From: Corynebacterium pygosceleis
GTDB taxonomy: Bacteria > Actinomycetota > Actinomycetes > Mycobacteriales > Mycobacteriaceae
Length of the DNA: 64,000 nucleotides
Direction of reading: 5' to 3'
Assembly: GCF_016595275.2 (NCBI RefSeq)
Contig: NZ_JAENIQ020000004.1
Location: 62,001-126,000 of the forward strand
Part shown: positions 63,544-64,000 of the stretch, piece by piece
How the letters are laid out: the number at the start of each line of letters is the position of its first letter
Numbering within the stretch: position 1 is the stretch's first letter
Notes under the pieces: generated by a model
Database searches by the model: none
What the model was told of the DNA's origin: nothing
What the model saw: only the letters and a program-made list of their open reading frames with translations
Translations under genes and position numbers: made by a program

Positions 63544-64000
63544 ATGTACTCCACGAGCACCACCACCGAATCCCGCACCGATTTCCCCACCGGCGGCCGC
63601 GGGCAGTCACACAAGTCCCCGCACACGCAGCACCCTCCGCTGACGGAGCCCACACAGGTCACCCGACCGGCCCCGTTCAGCCACCGCGATCCGCTGCGTG
63701 AGTGCACCAGCGACCCGTTCCGCGCCCGATTCGGACAGAATCTCCCGGTCGGGCTGCGCGAGGAGGCCGCCGGCATGGACTGGCGGACCTTCACCGGCAT
63801 CTACTGCCCGACCCCCGATCTGCGGATCGACGGTCTGACCCACACCCTGCTGCGCGACAACCGCCGCCGGTTCACCGCGACCCTCACCTCCTCACGCCCG
63901 GGGCGGGGCGGTGTCACCCACTCCCACCGCGAGATCGTCGCCATGGGCGCGGTCTCCGCGTGCACCAACCTCCTGGCCGATGCCGGGCGCCGCGTCGAGA
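63544..64000 (+). CDS. Partial gene; possible isopropylmalate-synthase-regulatory-domain-like protein
   Basis: An open frame of at least 152 codons from an ATG preceded by GAAGGA runs off the window. The first 45 residues are low-complexity and polar. Later the sequence reads L-R-I-D-G-L-T-H-T-L-L-R-D, then R-R-F-T-A-T-L-T and G-A-V-S-A-C-T-N-L-L-A-D-A-G-R-R-V-E at the edge. That last part resembles the GPxxAF..AL..AG repeat of the LeuA C-terminal leucine-sensing domain, but no LeuA catalytic barrel precedes it. With the Ile/Leu leader this suggests a branched-chain amino acid role. The likeness is by eye only. Confidence 0.5.
   Translation, partial: MYSTSTTTESRTDFPTGGRGQSHKSPHTQHPPLTEPTQVTRPAPFSHRDPLRECTSDPFRARFGQNLPVGLREEAAGMDWRTFTGIYCPTPDLRIDGLTHTLLRDNRRRFTATLTSSRPGRGGVTHSHREIVAMGAVSACTNLLADAGRRVE

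Overview
The window looks like chromosome from a high-GC Corynebacterium. The evidence is corynebacterial marker genes (a ThrE threonine/serine exporter, a quinone-type pyruvate oxidase, and the tiny mycomembrane channel proteins PorH and PorA next to a PPK2-type polyphosphate kinase), frequent GTG starts, many apparently leaderless genes, and gene order shared with C. glutamicum and M. tuberculosis (orthology and order recalled from memory, not searched). There is no sign of prophage, insertion sequence, CRISPR array or rRNA; one tRNA-Thr gene is present.

Layout. 1-3.6 kb: an ABC sugar importer (binding protein plus two permeases, no ATPase gene). 3.6-8.5 kb: a MerR/TipA-type regulator, pyruvate:quinone oxidoreductase, and a drug-type MFS pump with its TetR repressor. 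8.5-14.8 kb: tRNA-Thr, thrE, a Lys/Thr-tailed small protein, the trehalose pair otsA and otsB around a lipoprotein, and a LacI regulator. 14.8-17.8 kb: a zinc/manganese-type ABC importer with a His-rich binding protein. 17.8-47.9 kb: a long block that parallels M. tuberculosis Rv3579c-Rv3628: rlmB, cysS, ispF, ispD, carD, lpqE-like, radA, an Rv3587c-like protein, carbonic anhydrase, mutY, clpC, lysS, two envelope or unknown genes, DUF3180, folK-folB-folP-folE, ftsH, hpt, tilS, dacB, ppa. At the syntenic positions disA, lsr2 and panC-panD-coaX are missing, while a second ThrE-family gene, a Pr6Pr membrane protein and an nsrR-hmp nitric-oxide unit are present. 47.9-50.2 kb: a potassium channel, a FetB-like permease and a rhodanese.

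50.3-54.7 kb carries a MarR regulator followed by a 1294-residue membrane-bound synthetase: adenylation domain, carrier domain, then three left-handed-helix domains separated by membrane segments. This is the architecture of epsilon-poly-L-lysine synthetase, and the adenylation pocket read by eye (D-A-E-S-I-G-T-V-V-K) resembles a lysine code. It is the best candidate for an undescribed system here.

54.7-61.7 kb: ppk2, porA, porH with a strong promoter, panC (away from its usual neighbours), a GntR regulator broken by two frameshifts beside its DUF1648-like membrane partner, a lipoprotein, and groEL under a CIRCE element. 61.7-64 kb: an M20 peptidase, then a promoter, a short leader peptide starting V-T-H-I-I-R-L, a hairpin and a gene cut by the window end. 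That arrangement looks like ribosome-mediated attenuation by branched-chain amino acids.

Functionally most of the window is housekeeping: folate, isoprenoid, tRNA charging, proteolysis, chaperone, trehalose and envelope functions. The accessory or variable points are the importer genes, the MFS/TetR pair, the polymer-type synthetase and the attenuated gene at the right edge.
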